DNA of 64,000 bases from Opitutaceae bacterium. Its GTDB lineage: Bacteria > Verrucomicrobiota > Verrucomicrobiia > Opitutales > Opitutaceae. The DNA lies in the NCBI GenBank assembly GCA_016794785.1, contig JAEUHC010000011.1, positions 1-64,000 on the forward strand. Direction: 5' to 3'. The notes under the pieces were generated by a model. That model saw only the letters and a program-made list of their open reading frames with translations. It was not told where the DNA came from and did no database searches. Of this stretch, positions 45,438 through 54,674 are shown piece by piece. Position 1 is the first letter of the stretch; every line of letters starts with the position of its first letter. A program made the translations under genes and the position numbers.

Positions 45438-46376
45438 GTGAAACCGATCCTCGCCCTGTCCACTAGCTGGAATTCGCATCGTCACCGCGACGGCCATGCG
45501 ATGCTGGCGGAGATCGCGGCGCTCGGCTTCACGCATGCCGAGCTGAGCCACGGCATCCGGGTCACGCTGGTCCCCGGGATTCTGCGCGCGGTCGAGGAAG
45601 GCGTTGTGCAGATCAGCTCGACGCATAATTTTTGCCCGTTGCCCGCCGGCATCACCCAGGCCGCCCCCAATCTTTACCAGCCCTCGTCACCCAGCCGCGG
45701 CGAACGCGAACAGTGGGTGCGGCAGACGCTGCGCTCCATCGAGTTTGCGGCCAAAGTTCGGGCGCGCGTGCTCGTGTGCCATCTCGGGAGTGTCGCGTTT
45801 TTTTGGTTTAATCCCGCCCGCAAGGTCCGCCGCTATCTGCGCGACAAACCCGAGGCGGGTCGCACGCCGGACGATGCGGAGTATCGGTCGATCTTGGGCA
45901 AGGCGCTCAACAAGCTCCGCCGCCGCCAGCCGTTGTTTCTTGAAAGAGTGCGGTCGAGTCTCGTGGAGGTGATGACCCTCGCGACGGAGAAAGGGGTGCG
46001 CCTTGGGCTTGAGAACCGCGAGGGCTTCGACGAGTTGCCGCTCGATGGCGACTGGGCCGAGTTGCTGACGGGCTTCGCATCCGATGCGCCCGTCGGCTAC
46101 TGGCACGACACGGGCCACGCCGATCTCAAGGAGAGCATGGGCGTGCTCCGTCATCAGGAACACCTCGCGGCGTTGGCCCCGCGCCTTCTCGGCTGGCATT
46201 TGCACGATGTCAGCGCGGGCAAGGATCACCAGCCCATCGGCGCGGGCCGGATCGATTTCAAAATGATCAGCGGATTCTGGCGGCCCGGGCATCTGCTCAC
46301 GCTGGAGCTGAGTCCACGCGTGAGCGTGGATGACGTGCGCGCGTCGAAGGCGCGCATCGAGGCGCTTATCGCTTAG
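45438..46376 (+). CDS. TIM-barrel (xylose isomerase/AP endonuclease 2 superfamily) protein
   Basis: 312 residues from a GTG. Opens with the strand ILALSTSWNSHRHRDGHAML; later strands hold ISSTHNFCPLPAG, RVLVCHLGSVAFF, VRLGLENREGFDELP (metal-binding Glu), VGYWHDTGHADLKESMG (DTGHA, metal-binding Asp and His), and LLGWHLHDVSAGKDHQPIGAGRIDF (HLHD, GxGxIDF). This is the divalent-metal pattern of sugar isomerases, epimerases and endonuclease IV. No substrate can be assigned. It overlaps the convergent mutY by 11 bases. Confidence 0.78.
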   Translation: MKPILALSTSWNSHRHRDGHAMLAEIAALGFTHAELSHGIRVTLVPGILRAVEEGVVQISSTHNFCPLPAGITQAAPNLYQPSSPSRGEREQWVRQTLRSIEFAAKVRARVLVCHLGSVAFFWFNPARKVRRYLRDKPEAGRTPDDAEYRSILGKALNKLRRRQPLFLERVRSSLVEVMTLATEKGVRLGLENREGFDELPLDGDWAELLTGFASDAPVGYWHDTGHADLKESMGVLRHQEHLAALAPRLLGWHLHDVSAGKDHQPIGAGRIDFKMISGFWRPGHLLTLELSPRVSVDDVRASKARIEALIA

Positions 46377-47403
46377 CGCGCGCCGCGAGGATCTCGCCGA
46401 CCCAGCGGCGGTGCGGCCCCGACAGCGTGAGCGCTGCGAGGTCCGCAAACGGCACCCAAGCCAGCCCGGCGCGCAGCCGCCCGCGGGGCGGCGGCACTGC
46501 GTGAATCGACTCGGTGATCTGGAAACGCGTGATGCCGCGACGTTTTTTCGCGAGGAGTTTCCCCTGCGCCACCGCCGCCGGATCGAGGCCGGCCTGCTCG
46601 GGCGTGGGCAGTTCGTGGATGTCGGCCAGGCGCCGCGCGTCGCCGGCGGCGCGATGCAGGAGGAGGGCCTCGCCGCGTTCGCACCACGCGCGGGTCACGG
46701 CGCGCTGCTCCATTTTCTTGGCGGCGAGACGCGGGAAATCCTCCGGGTTGCCGGCGCGGCCCGCGGCGCAGAAGGTTTGCACGGGGCACGTGAGGCAGAG
46801 CGGTTTTTGGCGGAAGCACACCGTCGCCCCCAGTTCCATCATCGCCTGGTTGTGATCGCCGGGCTGGTCCGCGGGCAGCAGCGCCTCCGCGAGCGGCGTG
46901 AAGGCCTTGCCGGCACTCGCGCTGTCCCGAAACTCCGCCGCATCCGCCGTGAGCCGGGCGAGGATGCGCACGACGTTGCCATCGACGCAGGCCGCCGGCG
47001 CGCCAAACGAGATGCTCGTGATCGCCGCGGCCGTGTAGGGCCCGACGCCGGGCAGTTCGCGCCACGCTTCGGGGGTGCGCCGCAGCTCGGGCCACGCGGC
47101 GACCTCCCGCGCGAGGCGGTGGAGATTGCGGGCGCGCGAGTAGTAGCCGAGGCCCTCCCAGAGCTTGAGCACGCGTGACTCGGGCGCGGCGGCGAGCGCG
47201 GCGAAGTCCGGCAGCTCCGCCAGCCAGCGCGCGAGGTAGGGCAGCACCGTCTTCACCTGCGTCTGCTGGAGCATGAACTCGCTCACGACCGTCTGGTAGA
47301 GCGACGGCGCCGCGCGCCACGGCAGCGGCCGCGCATGCGCGCGATACCAGGCGAGCAGCGCCCGCTGAAACTCCGTCCTTCGTGCAATCAGGTGTCCGGC
47401 CAC
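46366..47403 (-). CDS. mutY: A/G-specific adenine glycosylase
   Basis: 345 residues from the GTG at 47403. An upstream reading to 47523 crosses into the divergent rnhC and adds residues unlike MutY. Removes adenine opposite 8-oxoguanine. HhH-GPD core: VSEFMLQQTQVKTVLPYL (catalytic Glu), ELPGVGPYTAAAITSISFG (HhH) and ACVDGNVVRILARL (catalytic Asp). The [4Fe-4S] loop CFRQKPLCLTCPVQTFC shows Cys-X6-Cys-X2-Cys-X5-Cys. A NUDIX-like C-terminal domain ends the protein. Divergent from rnhC with 82 bases between starts. Confidence 0.94.
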   Translation of the reverse strand: MAGHLIARRTEFQRALLAWYRAHARPLPWRAAPSLYQTVVSEFMLQQTQVKTVLPYLARWLAELPDFAALAAAPESRVLKLWEGLGYYSRARNLHRLAREVAAWPELRRTPEAWRELPGVGPYTAAAITSISFGAPAACVDGNVVRILARLTADAAEFRDSASAGKAFTPLAEALLPADQPGDHNQAMMELGATVCFRQKPLCLTCPVQTFCAAGRAGNPEDFPRLAAKKMEQRAVTRAWCERGEALLLHRAAGDARRLADIHELPTPEQAGLDPAAVAQGKLLAKKRRGITRFQITESIHAVPPPRGRLRAGLAWVPFADLAALTLSGPHRRWVGEILAARAKR

Positions 47404-47485
47404 GCGGGGCAGTGAAGGCGCAAAAACGCGCCGCGGGCCAGAATCGTTTTGTGCTTTCCGCACCTTTGGTGGCCAATCTCCCGCG

Positions 47486-48493
47486 ATGCCGAAAAATTCC
47501 AGCGACGACGCCGACGCGCCCAAGAAGCTCGCCTCCTACACGGTGAAGCTCGCCGACGCGCAGATGGACAAGCTCCGCGCCCTCTGCGAGGAGCGCGGCT
47601 GGACGCCGTTCGAGGTCGCCTACACGCGCTTCGCCTTCAAGGCCGAGCACCTCAAGGTCAACATCTCCGCCTACACGAGCGGCAAGGTCGTCATCGCCGG
47701 CAAGGGCACGGAGGATTTCGTGCGCGACACGCTCGAGCCCGAAATCATCGGCGCGGCCCAGCTCGGCTACGACGATGTGCTCCACCCCGACTGGTTCGAG
47801 GCGCACGCCGGCCTCGACGAAAGCGGCAAGGGCGACTTCTTCGGCCCCGTGGTCGCCGCGACCGTGATCGCCGAGCGCGGCGCGATCGAGGCGTGGCGCA
47901 AGGCCGGCGTGCAGGATTCCAAGAAGATCGCGGAGATGCAGATCTTCAAGCTCGAGGAAATCATCCGCAACACCGCGGGCGCTGTCGTGCGCACCTGTTT
48001 CTGCGGGATGCCGAAATACAACGAGCTGATGTCGCGCCCCGGGGCCAATCTCAACCGCCTCCTCGCGTGGCAGCACGCCATCGCGCTGGAGCAGGCGCTC
48101 GCCGCCAAGCGCGTGCCGTGGGGCCTGCTCGACCAGTTCACCGAGCAGCCGCTCGTGCAGCGTGAGCTCGCGAAAAGGGGCGTGAAGGATTTCGATCTGC
48201 GCATGCGCACCAAGGCCGAGTCCGATCCCGTGGTCGCCGCGGCCTCGGTGGTCGCGCGCGCGGAGTTCCAGCGGCAGATGGTGCTGCTCGGGAAAAAATT
48301 CGGCGCGAAGCTGCAAAAGGGCGCCGGCCCGCAGGTGAAGGTGCAAGGCGCCGAAATCATCGCGAAGTTCGGCGCGCGGGCGCTGGGCGAATTCGCCAAG
48401 CTGCATTTCCGCACCGCCTACGAGGTTGTCTCCGCCGCCGGCAAGCTGGATGAGCTGCCGCTGAAGGAGCCGGGTCCGAAGATGGCGTGGTAG
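47486..48493 (+). CDS. rnhC: Ribonuclease HIII
   Basis: 335 residues. The N-terminal TBP-like substrate-binding domain (about 1-100, KLASYTVKLADAQMDKLRAL) is followed by the type-2 RNase H fold with the signature GLDESGKGDFFGPVVAATV (Asp-Glu), then QDSKKIAEMQ, DQFTEQPLVQ and TKAESDPVVAAASVVARAEF. It cleaves RNA in RNA-DNA hybrids. The DESGKGDFFGP signature and N-terminal domain separate HIII from HII. It is a chlamydia/verrucomicrobia/firmicute-type distribution gene, which helps the taxonomic guess. It is 43 bases before the ECF sigma gene. Confidence 0.94.
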   Translation: MPKNSSDDADAPKKLASYTVKLADAQMDKLRALCEERGWTPFEVAYTRFAFKAEHLKVNISAYTSGKVVIAGKGTEDFVRDTLEPEIIGAAQLGYDDVLHPDWFEAHAGLDESGKGDFFGPVVAATVIAERGAIEAWRKAGVQDSKKIAEMQIFKLEEIIRNTAGAVVRTCFCGMPKYNELMSRPGANLNRLLAWQHAIALEQALAAKRVPWGLLDQFTEQPLVQRELAKRGVKDFDLRMRTKAESDPVVAAASVVARAEFQRQMVLLGKKFGAKLQKGAGPQVKVQGAEIIAKFGARALGEFAKLHFRTAYEVVSAAGKLDELPLKEPGPKMAW

Positions 48494-48536
48494 CCAAGCC
48501 CTCATCCGCCGCGTCCATCGATCGCCCGCCTTCCCC

Positions 48537-49079
48537 ATGCCGCCCGAGAATTCCGAACAAGGCCGCTGGTTTGCGGAGCACCTCCGGCCGCACGAGCCGA
48601 TGCTGCGCGCGTGGCTGCGCGGTCAGTTTCCCCGGGCCGGGGACGTGGACGACATCGTGCAGGAGGCTTTCATGCGGGTGCTGCAGGCGCGGGAGGACCG
48701 CCCGATTGAGTCGCCCAAGGCCTTCCTGTTTGCCACCGCGCGCAATCTCGCGCTCGCCCGGGTGCGGCATCTTCGAGTCGAGGTTGATTTTGCCTTAGCG
48801 GAAAGCGCCCTCACAGGCGTCTGCGATGAGAGCGCCGACGTGGCCGACGAAGTCGCCCGCGCGCAGGAACTCGAACTCTTGACCCGCGCCATCCAGTCCC
48901 TTCCCGCCCGCTGCCGGCAGGTCATCACCCTGCGGCGGATCTACGGCCTTTCGCAAAAGGAGGTCGCCGCCCAGCTCGGCATCGCGGAACACACCGTCGA
49001 GGCCCAGGGCACCATCGGTCTGCGCAAACTCGCCGACTTCTTCGAACGGCTCGAACGCCGTCCTCCCCGCCGTGCCTAG
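48537..49079 (+). CDS. ECF sigma factor, FecI-like
   Basis: 180 residues. Region 2 RPHEPMLRAWLRGQFPRAGD followed by VDDIVQEAFMRVLQA (2.2) and AFLFATARNLALARVRHL (2.3/2.4). Region 4 begins about residue 115: ELLTRAIQSLPARCRQVITL and IYGLSQKEVAAQLGIAEHTV, the DNA-recognition helix-turn-helix. FecI-type sigma factors direct transcription of iron-uptake genes under control of a FecR membrane anti-sigma. The next gene (8-base overlap) is FecR-like and the third is a TonB receptor, the complete cell-surface signalling locus. Confidence 0.92.
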   Translation: MPPENSEQGRWFAEHLRPHEPMLRAWLRGQFPRAGDVDDIVQEAFMRVLQAREDRPIESPKAFLFATARNLALARVRHLRVEVDFALAESALTGVCDESADVADEVARAQELELLTRAIQSLPARCRQVITLRRIYGLSQKEVAAQLGIAEHTVEAQGTIGLRKLADFFERLERRPPRRA

Positions 49080-50130
49080 CCCCGCTCCCCAGGATTTTTC
49101 CGAGGAACGCGCCGCCGATGAGGCGGCGGCCTGGGTGCTGCGCTGCGATCGGGGTCTGACCCCGGAGGAGCAGGACGATTTTTCGCACTGGCTTGCGCGC
49201 GATTCCCGGCATCGCGAGCAGTGGGCCCGGCACCGCCGGCACTGGGATCGGCTGGCCCCGCTGGCGCAATGGCGGCCTGAACACAGTGCGCGACCCAATC
49301 CCGATCTGCTGGCACCGGCGGCGCGGCCCAAACGCTGGGTGTGGCTGCTGGCGCCTTTGGCCGCGGCGGCGTCAATCGTGCTGTTTTTGTCGCTGTGGCC
49401 CGCTGTCACGCCGGAGGTCGGCGGCCCGGCGCCGGTCGCCTCGACCGTCGTCCGCGAACCGGCGTCCACGCGCCGGATCCTCGAGGACGGATCCTTGGTT
49501 GAGCTCAACCAAGGGGCGGTGTTGCACCCGGAGTTTTCCGCGACCGCGCGGCGGGTGCGCTTGGAGCATGGCGAGGCGCACTTCACCGTGACCAAGGATC
49601 TGGCGCGGCCGTTCATCGTCACCGCGGGCGGCGTGGATGTCTGGGCCGTGGGGACAGCCTTCAATGTGCGCTTCGACACCGCCTCGCTCGAGGTGCTGGT
49701 GACGGAGGGCAGGGTGCGGCTCAGTGAGGTGCGCCCGACTGCGCCCGCCTTCCACGAGCCTGCGGCCAGTCTCCCGAAGCCACTCGTGCCGGCGCTCGAT
49801 GCCGGGCAGAGGGTCGTCGTCTCGCTCACGGGCGAGGCCCAGCAACCGCGCATCGCGACCCTCACCGCGGGGGAAATCGAGCGGGTGCTCGCATGGCAGC
49901 ACCGGATGCTGGAGTTCACCTCCGCGCCGCTGGCGGAAATCGTGGCGGAGTTCAACCGCCGCAACCGCGTGCAGCTGGCCGTGTCCGATCCCGAATTGGC
50001 GGCGGTGCGAATCAGCGCGTCGTTTCGCTCGGACAATGTGGACGGGTTCGTCCGGCTCGTGGAGCTGGGTTTCGGCGTGCAGGCCGAACGCCGCGGCGCG
50101 TCGCAGATCATCCTGCGCAAGGCCCCGTGA
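49072..50130 (+). CDS. FecR-family anti-sigma factor
   Basis: 352 residues from a GTG overlapping the sigma gene by 8 bases. The cytoplasmic N-terminal region (EERAADEAAAWVLRCDRGLT, DFSHWLARDSRHREQWARHR) is the DUF4880/FecR_N sigma-binding part. One membrane span follows (WVWLLAPLAAAASIVLFLSLW, about 88-108). The periplasmic FecR domain has LEDGSLVELNQGAVLHPEFS and LEHGEAHFTVTKDLARPF. A C-terminal secretin/STN-like segment (ITSA-type VRISASFRSDNVDGFVRLVE) binds the receptor's signalling domain. It transmits occupancy of the TonB receptor to the sigma factor. Confidence 0.92.
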   Translation: MPSPAPQDFSEERAADEAAAWVLRCDRGLTPEEQDDFSHWLARDSRHREQWARHRRHWDRLAPLAQWRPEHSARPNPDLLAPAARPKRWVWLLAPLAAAASIVLFLSLWPAVTPEVGGPAPVASTVVREPASTRRILEDGSLVELNQGAVLHPEFSATARRVRLEHGEAHFTVTKDLARPFIVTAGGVDVWAVGTAFNVRFDTASLEVLVTEGRVRLSEVRPTAPAFHEPAASLPKPLVPALDAGQRVVVSLTGEAQQPRIATLTAGEIERVLAWQHRMLEFTSAPLAEIVAEFNRRNRVQLAVSDPELAAVRISASFRSDNVDGFVRLVELGFGVQAERRGASQIILRKAP

Positions 50131-50266
50131 GCGCCTGGCGGAGGGTGTCCCGGGGCAAAGGGCCCGTCGGGGTGCGACGGCTGAAAGTTCTTTTAGCGGA
50201 AATCCCGCGGCGGCGCATCTTGTGTGGCAAACCAAGCCGCCAAGAACCCGATGAACCCCTCATCCC

Positions 50267-53200
50267 ATGGCCCTGAACGACGTGCCCCGTCATCCGTCGC
50301 GCTTTTGGCCGCTCCTCGTCGCCGTGCTGTTTGTCGCGGCCTCGCCTGCGGCGGCGGCCGCCGGTGTCCCGATGGCGTTCGATCTGCCGGCGGGCGAGGC
50401 GGCCGTGACGCTCAAGCGTTTCGGCGCCCAGGCGAAGCGGGAAATCATGTTTCCTGCCGCGGCGGTCGCGGGCGTGCGCACCCATGCAGTCCAGGGCGAA
50501 TTTACGCCGCGCGCGGCGCTCGAACTCATGATCGCCCGGACCGGGCTCACCGCCGCGGAGGACGATTTGACCGGTGCGTTGATGATTTTCCGCGCCGTTC
50601 CGGCGCCAGCTGCTCCCCAGGATTCCAAACCGGACCCGAAACCGAAGCCACCTGACCCGCCCATGACCCGAAAGACCCCGCTCGCCCTGCTCGGCGCCTT
50701 GCTCGCCGCCGTAATCGCTCCCGCCCAAAACGCCCCTGCATCCGCCACGGCGTCTGATGCGGCGAAGACCGAGGCCATCATGCTCTCGGAATTCCGCGTC
50801 GATACTTCCAAGGACCGCGGCTACCTAGCCACCAACGCCACGACCGGCACCCGCCTCAACATGGCGATTAAGGACATCCCGCTCCCCGTTGAGGTTATCA
50901 CGCGCGAATTCATCGAGGACATCGGCGCCTTCGACATCAAGGAGGCGCTCGATTACTCCGCCGGCATCGTGCAGGAGACGGTCACCACCTCGAACAACTT
51001 CACCTTCAGCCCGTCGGGCTCCGGCAACGCTGGCTCGGTCACCCGCGACACGCCGGGGTTCACCGTCCGTGGTCTCAACACCCGCTCGTTTCTGCGCAGC
51101 GGTTTCCGGCAGGACACCGTGACCGACAACATCAACGTGGACCGCATGGAGGTCGCCCGCGGCCCGCAGGCGCTCCTCTACGGCGTGGCCTCGCTCGGCG
51201 GCGTGGTGAACATCGCGCCGCGCTATCCGCGCGCCACTCCGCGGCAGGATCTGCGGCTGGGCTACGGCAGCTTCGGCTTCGCGCGCGCCGAACTCTACGC
51301 GACCGGCAACCTGCTCCGCAAAAACGACGGCAAACGCACGCTCAACTACGGCATCGGCCTCGTCGCGCAGGCGCAGAGTCGTCCTGATGAGCTCAACGAT
51401 CGGACCCGCGTGCTGGTGACCCCGGCGCTGGATTTTCGGGTGTTTGAGAACACCAACATCTTCGTCGATATGGAATATGGCCGCTTCCGCACCGAGGGCA
51501 ACGGCTTCCAGGACATCAACGACGCCAACGCCGGCAATGTGCGCAACGAGTTTGGCCTCCGCGTCGCCGAAAACGTGAACATCTACAATCAGACCATCGG
51601 CGTCGCCCGCGATCGCTTCGGCAAGGGCCGGTTCTTCCGCTGGAGCGGTAAGGATCACTACCAGCAGGACGATTATTTTTCCGGCACGGTGGAAATCACG
51701 CAACGTCTGCCCTACGGTCTCACTGCGGTCGCCGGGGCCAATTATGCCGACACGCACACCACGCGGCGCAGCATCGGCGGCCAGGGCGTCTCCACCCAAA
51801 ACACCGCGAGCCCCGCCATCACGCCCACGGCCGTCGGCCGGTGGGTCAACGTCGGCCCCAATCCGATCAATCCCGCGCAGACCCACTGGAAATCCGTAAA
51901 CTACAACTGGTCGGCCTCGCCCACCAACAAACGCATCAAGCAGACCCGCCTGGACCTCAGCTACGAGTTCACCATCTTCGGCAACAAGCAGGGCCTGCTG
52001 CTCGGGCGCACGGACCAGTCCACGTTCCAAGTCACCCGCAACACCACGCAGGCCAGCTCCAACCTCACGGGCGGCACGAACCAGTCCTACGTCGCCTACG
52101 GCGACTTGAGCCACATCGCCTACGCCGGCGAGGCCATCCGCCCGGTGAACGACGCCTCGTTCCAAGAGTGGAGCACCGGCCACTACGCGGTGCTGCAAAG
52201 CCGCTGGTGGCGCGATCGGATCACGATCCTCGGTGGCTTCCGCAACGACCGCTACATGGTGCGCGACCTCCAGTATGATTTCGCCAAGGCCAACCCCGCG
52301 CTGCCCGACAACGACCTCGCCAACTGGGTGCGCAGCCGGACCTTCAACGCCACCGCCGCCAACAGCGCGCCCGGTGCGGTGCCAAAGGTCAACGGCTACC
52401 GCTTCGGCGGCGCTGTCCAGCACGAGGATGGCCCGACGCTCGGCCTGAGCCTCAAGATTTCCGAGGCGCTAAGCCTCTACGGCGCGGCCGCCACCGGCGT
52501 GTTTCCCAACACGGGCCAGCGCGACGGCAACGGCAATCCCTTCAACGCCGAGCGCAGCGAAAGTCGCGAACTCGGATTGAAGTTCGATCTTTTCCGCAGC
52601 GCCAGCGGCCGCTCCCGCGTCTCCGGCACCGTCTCCGTCTTCAAGGTCGATCGCGAAAACGCCATCTACAACCTGTTCTGGGCGCCGCAGGGCCGCAGCA
52701 ACGACCGCAAGCGCTCGCGTGGCTTCGCCACTGCGCCGGTGTCCGGCACCGGTGCCGGCGCCTACTCGGTCACCAATTCCGGCTTCCTCGATTTTGAGAC
52801 CTCTCAGCCCGTCACCTACCTCGTGCCGATCGGCTACGTGGCCCCGGCCGACCTCGGCAGCCCGCGCGTCACCGGTGCGCCGCAGCAGTCGGGCTTCATC
52901 CTCGTCGATTACGCCTCCCTCGGCAGCGCCAGCACCGACCCGCTGCGCCGCGCGCTCGATGCGGCCGCTGGCGACGGCGGCAACCTCACCGCGCTCCAGA
53001 CGGCCGCGGTCGGCACCGGTGCATCGGGGCTTTACGCCAACAACGGCTACGCTCTGAACCGCAACTCCGACACCGCCTACAACGACCGTTCGAAGGGCGT
53101 CGAGGCGCAGATCTACCTCAACTTCACGGACAATCTTTCCACCGTCATCACCTACACGCATCTCGTGCAGGGCATCACCGGCGGCTTCAAGGTCGCCGAT

Positions 53201-53773
53201 CAGGCCAGGAGCACGGAATACGACTCGTGGTGGAACTACATGGGCGTGCCGCTCGACGTCCGCCGCGCCAACCTCGACGAATCCAGCTACGATTTCTCCG
53301 GCCAGATCAAAGGCGCGCGCACCTCGGACAACCCGCGCAACTCGGCCTCGGTTTGGAACAACTACAAGGTGCAGGCCGACGGCTGGCTGCGCGGCTTCGA
53401 GATCGGCACCGGCGTCACGTGGGTGAGCCAGCGCCAGAGCGAGGTCGTCATCAACAACGGCGCGCGCGACCTGAAGCTCGCGCAGAACGTGCGCTTCAAG
53501 CCGGCTTATCCGCAGCACATCACCGTCAACGCCGCGCTTGGCTGGCGGGGCACCGCCTGGGGCCGCAAGTGGAACCTCCGCCTGAACGTGAACAACCTGC
53601 TCAACGACCAGAAGGACGCCGCGTTTGGCTCCAGCACGCTCTTCATCGACCCGGCGACGGGCATCACCGTGCCCTCGGCCACGCCCGGCGCGCAGAGAAT
53701 CTCCGTGCCCGAGCGCGTCGTGCGCTACTTCGACCCGATCTCATTCCGCTTCACCGCGAGCACGAGTTTCTGA
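50267..53773 (+). CDS. TonB-dependent siderophore-type receptor with signalling (STN) domain
   Basis: 1168 residues. Signal peptide RFWPLLVAVLFVAASPAAAA, then an STN signalling domain (about 35-110; FDLPAGEAAVTLKRFGAQA, VQGEFTPRAALELMIARTGL) that contacts FecR. A Pro/Lys linker leads to a second signal-peptide-like stretch (MTRKTPLALLGALLAAVIAP, from residue 133), then a TonB-box-like IMLSEFRVDTS, a plug domain (VEVITREFIEDIGAFDIKEALDYSAGI, RGLNTRSFLRSGF) and a long beta-barrel ending in Phe (FTASTSF). The barrel resembles ferric-siderophore receptors. With the two upstream genes it forms a surface-signalling iron-uptake system. Ligand unknown. It overlaps the convergent phosphoribosyltransferase by 33 bases. 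Confidence 0.9.
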   Translation: MALNDVPRHPSRFWPLLVAVLFVAASPAAAAAGVPMAFDLPAGEAAVTLKRFGAQAKREIMFPAAAVAGVRTHAVQGEFTPRAALELMIARTGLTAAEDDLTGALMIFRAVPAPAAPQDSKPDPKPKPPDPPMTRKTPLALLGALLAAVIAPAQNAPASATASDAAKTEAIMLSEFRVDTSKDRGYLATNATTGTRLNMAIKDIPLPVEVITREFIEDIGAFDIKEALDYSAGIVQETVTTSNNFTFSPSGSGNAGSVTRDTPGFTVRGLNTRSFLRSGFRQDTVTDNINVDRMEVARGPQALLYGVASLGGVVNIAPRYPRATPRQDLRLGYGSFGFARAELYATGNLLRKNDGKRTLNYGIGLVAQAQSRPDELNDRTRVLVTPALDFRVFENTNIFVDMEYGRFRTEGNGFQDINDANAGNVRNEFGLRVAENVNIYNQTIGVARDRFGKGRFFRWSGKDHYQQDDYFSGTVEITQRLPYGLTAVAGANYADTHTTRRSIGGQGVSTQNTASPAITPTAVGRWVNVGPNPINPAQTHWKSVNYNWSASPTNKRIKQTRLDLSYEFTIFGNKQGLLLGRTDQSTFQVTRNTTQASSNLTGGTNQSYVAYGDLSHIAYAGEAIRPVNDASFQEWSTGHYAVLQSRWWRDRITILGGFRNDRYMVRDLQYDFAKANPALPDNDLANWVRSRTFNATAANSAPGAVPKVNGYRFGGAVQHEDGPTLGLSLKISEALSLYGAAATGVFPNTGQRDGNGNPFNAERSESRELGLKFDLFRSASGRSRVSGTVSVFKVDRENAIYNLFWAPQGRSNDRKRSRGFATAPVSGTGAGAYSVTNSGFLDFETSQPVTYLVPIGYVAPADLGSPRVTGAPQQSGFILVDYASLGSASTDPLRRALDAAAGDGGNLTALQTAAVGTGASGLYANNGYALNRNSDTAYNDRSKGVEAQIYLNFTDNLSTVITYTHLVQGITGGFKVADQARSTEYDSWWNYMGVPLDVRRANLDESSYDFSGQIKGARTSDNPRNSASVWNNYKVQADGWLRGFEIGTGVTWVSQRQSEVVINNGARDLKLAQNVRFKPAYPQHITVNAALGWRGTAWGRKWNLRLNVNNLLNDQKDAAFGSSTLFIDPATGITVPSATPGAQRISVPERVVRYFDPISFRFTASTSF

Positions 53774-54370
53774 CGGCACGTCGGAAACCCGTTCGACCGG
53801 GAGACCCGCGCGGCACAGCGGGCACTCGTCGGGCCGCCACACGCCGAACGACATTCGCGCCATCGCCTCGAGGGCGAGGCCGTGCTCCGTCGCGAAACGC
53901 TCGGCCGGCTGGCCAAAGACAAACAGCGCGCCCATCGCCACCGGCCGCGCGCCGCACGCCCTCAAGTCGGTGTGCGTCCCGCGCACGGCTGAGCCTGCGC
54001 TGATCGCGTCATCCACGATGGCGACGCGTTTGCCCCGCGCTTGCTCGCGCAGCGTGGCCGGCATGGTGTAGCGCACGGGGAAGAGTCCCGTCGCCTCGGC
54101 GGGTTCGAAACGTTCGGTGAACCAATACTCCACGCCCAGGATGTCCGCGATTTGCTCGGCGAGCTGCGCACCGCCCGTCATCGGCCCGCACACCGCCTCG
54201 ATCCGATGCGCCGCGAGCCGCTGCGCCAGCTCGGTGACAAACGGCCGGAGCTGTTCGCGCTGCGCCAGCAAGCGGTCGAGTTCGAACCACCGCTCACTGT
54301 GGTAGCCCGACTCCATCCGGAAATGTCCGCTGCGACCGGCAAGGAGTTTGATGAGGGGCTCGGTGGTCAT
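53741..54370 (-). CDS. pyrE: Orotate phosphoribosyltransferase-like protein
   Basis: 209 residues from the ATG at 54370. Type I PRTase: GHFRMESGYHSERWFELDRLL (substrate loop), VCGPMTGGAQLAEQIAD, and the PRPP-binding motif VAIVDDAISAGSAVRGTHTD (about 120-139). A C-terminal extension has two CxxC-like cysteines (DECPLCRAGLPVERV). OMP is the usual product in pyrimidine synthesis. The motif IVDDAISAGSA departs from the commoner DDVITTG, so another PRTase activity is possible. The stop lies inside the TonB-receptor 3' end on the other strand. Not in a pyrimidine operon. Confidence 0.8.
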   Translation of the reverse strand: MTTEPLIKLLAGRSGHFRMESGYHSERWFELDRLLAQREQLRPFVTELAQRLAAHRIEAVCGPMTGGAQLAEQIADILGVEYWFTERFEPAEATGLFPVRYTMPATLREQARGKRVAIVDDAISAGSAVRGTHTDLRACGARPVAMGALFVFGQPAERFATEHGLALEAMARMSFGVWRPDECPLCRAGLPVERVSDVPSETRARGEAE

Positions 54371-54380
54371 GGGCTTCGCC

Positions 54381-54674
54381 TCAGCCCTTGCGCTGCTTCC
54401 AATAATCGGGATGTCGGCTGCCGTGCCCGACGGCGGTGACAACGATGCGCGCGTCGCGAATGATGTAGGCGACGTAGTAGGGAAAGCCTGGGATGTTCAC
54501 GCGCCGATAGCCGCCGGGACGCTCGCGCCACAACAACGGATGCCGAATGATCGCAGTGCAGACTCTTTCGAGTTCCAACCGCGCGCCCAACCCTGTCACG
54601 CAACCCTCGTAGTAGATCGTCGCCTCCTCGGCGTCCCGCGAGGCTTCCGCGAGAAACTCAAACCCGGCGCTCAT
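54381..54674 (-). CDS. ParE/RelE-family toxin
   Basis: 97 residues. FEFLAEASRDAEEATIYYEG at the N-terminus, then LELERVCTAIIRHPLLWRER and the C-terminal beta hairpin YRRVNIPGFPYYVAYIIRDARIVVTAVGHGSRHPDYWKQR. The FPYYVAYI...VGH-RHPDYW pattern is characteristic of the ParE branch of plasmid-stabilisation toxins (gyrase poison in ParE, ribosome in RelE). It lies 10 bases after the phosphoribosyltransferase in the opposite reading context and overlaps the antitoxin gene by 4 bases. Confidence 0.87.
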   Translation of the reverse strand: MSAGFEFLAEASRDAEEATIYYEGCVTGLGARLELERVCTAIIRHPLLWRERPGGYRRVNIPGFPYYVAYIIRDARIVVTAVGHGSRHPDYWKQRKG

